A stretch of 41,688 nt of DNA from Arthrobacter sp. H-02-3. GTDB lineage: Bacteria > Actinomycetota > Actinomycetes > Actinomycetales > Micrococcaceae. The stretch spans positions 1 through 41,688 of the forward strand of contig NZ_PYUI01000031.1 of NCBI RefSeq assembly GCF_003097355.1, in the 5' to 3' direction. The notes beneath the pieces are model-generated. The model did no database searches and was not told the DNA's origin. It saw only the letters and a list, made by a program, of their open reading frames with translations. Position numbers and translations under genes: made by a program. Of the stretch, positions 41,128 to 41,688 are shown piece by piece (position 1 is the stretch's first letter; the number at the start of each line of letters is the position of its first letter).

Positions 41128-41566
41128 GTGTTGCTCCTATGCTTTGTGAAGTGCTTCATGTTTTCAATGGCACTAGTGATTTCCATTACTCCAAGCCAAC
41201 ACCCTTTGAGCCTTCGCTTCAAGCTGTTGGCCCCGCGATCCGCCATATTCTGCGTCACACAGGGCGATCCGAAAGCTGACGGGCAGCCCGCGGTCACACA
41301 ACCAGTATGCCCGTGAAATACGTCGGGGGGTCCATGCGGCGGCTACGCATCCGTCAACGCGCACGGCTAGAGTGGCTGATGACGACTACGCCTGTGCGGG
41401 CAACCGCCCCACTGATGACACAGGCAGGCGTACCGTGATTGGACCTTGCCCGGCGCATACGACCGGGCTGTTGTAACCGATATGTCGCACACGTCGCGTT
41501 CACGCCAGGCAGTCACCCTGCCCGGAGCTGAGGGTGCCGATGGATGCGCTCAAAGAGAGGTTGGAC
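41128..41566. other. 439-bp divergent intergenic region between DUF3052 gene and aceE
   Basis: This holds the promoters of the DUF3052 unit and of aceE. The half near DUF3052 is AT-richer (41150-41200) and has the palindrome CACTAGTG. The half near aceE has an inverted repeat GCCTGTG (41390-41396) / CACAGGC (41419-41425), with CTGATGAC repeated directly at 41376-41383 and 41412-41419. TTGCCC (41446) and TTGTAA (41471) are too far apart for a good promoter. A 63-codon open frame here does not look like a protein. Confidence 0.5.
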
Positions 41567-41688
41567 GTGGCTGCAGGAGAAGATACCTCCCATATCCTCA
41601 GCGGGTTGACAAACCAGCTGCCTGATCGTGATCCGGAAGAGACCGCCGAGTGGCTGGAGTCCCTGGATACCCTGATTCAGGAACAGGG
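41567..41688 (+). CDS. aceE: Pyruvate dehydrogenase E1 component (AceE), N-terminal part
   Basis: The first 40 codons of aceE, cut by the right edge. The translation begins (M/V)AAGEDTSHILSGLTNQLPD and goes on RDPEETAEWLESLDTLIQEQG, the standard beginning of the homodimeric actinobacterial E1 enzyme, which decarboxylates pyruvate with thiamine diphosphate. GTG 41567 has GAGAGG 6 nt upstream. In-frame ATG 41540 and GTG 41534 are less likely starts. The catalytic parts lie outside the window. Confidence 0.85.
   Translation, partial: MAAGEDTSHILSGLTNQLPDRDPEETAEWLESLDTLIQEQ

Noticed and set aside
41173..41364. A 63-codon minus-strand open frame upstream of aceE
   Set aside because: No ribosome binding site or -10 pattern, and no protein-like composition; it lies in the divergent promoter region.

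Overview
The window is a piece of a high-GC actinobacterial chromosome. Protein content points to the Micrococcaceae, most likely Arthrobacter or Pseudarthrobacter. The signs are an MptB-type mannosyltransferase, a long GapB-type GAPDH, an actinobacterial class A RNase P RNA, and the order DUF3052 - AhpE-like peroxiredoxin next to a divergent aceE. I recall the same neighbourhood in Mycobacterium (Rv2238c/Rv2239c near aceE). The genus is an inference from protein look-alikes. No mobile element, phage gene or CRISPR array was found.

Layout. 1-9.3 kb is housekeeping: ettA, a single-stranded DNA-binding protein, tRNA-Arg(TCT), corA, a LapA-domain membrane protein, a GNAT acetyltransferase overlapping map, an AlkD-like protein, mptB and orn. 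9.4-16 kb holds tRNA-His, an acyl-CoA dehydrogenase lacking both usual catalytic glutamates, def, an alpha/beta hydrolase, a divergent ppk2/pfkB pair, a small membrane protein, an exported DUF1524 nuclease-like protein and a small coiled-coil protein. 16-26.2 kb holds gap, a GMC oxidoreductase, rnpB, an SPFH protein, yaaA, a coiled-coil/zinc-ribbon protein, a Nif3-like protein, msrA and the cysK-cysE cysteine operon.

26.2-37.1 kb is the main accessory block and looks like a sugar-acid utilisation region. It contains an SDR, gnd, a GntR/FadR regulator, an idnD-idnO-like pair behind a beta-hydroxyacid dehydrogenase, a D-2-hydroxyacid dehydrogenase, an MHS-type MFS transporter, an IclR regulator and a fumarylacetoacetate-hydrolase (FAH) family enzyme. 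An 8-bp word, CTGTTCAG, recurs at the promoters of the IclR gene, the transporter and the divergent dehydrogenases. At the transporter it lies in a perfect 14-bp inverted repeat overlapping the -10 box. I read this as an IclR-type regulon, and it is the most interesting candidate system here.

37.2-41.7 kb holds a DUF6504 protein, an orphan rhamnosyltransferase-like protein, tRNA-Val(TAC), a DUF3052 - peroxiredoxin - sirtuin gene cluster, and the first 40 codons of aceE running off the right edge.

A recurring theme is leaderless expression. At least eleven genes start 6-7 nt after a TANNNT hexamer, so the start codon probably coincides with the transcription start. This was used to choose several starts. 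The only clear intergenic repeats are an 18-bp tandem array beside corA and a degenerate 39-bp duplication between the hydroxyacid dehydrogenase and the transporter. All coordinates and motifs were read by eye; no database search or folding program was run.
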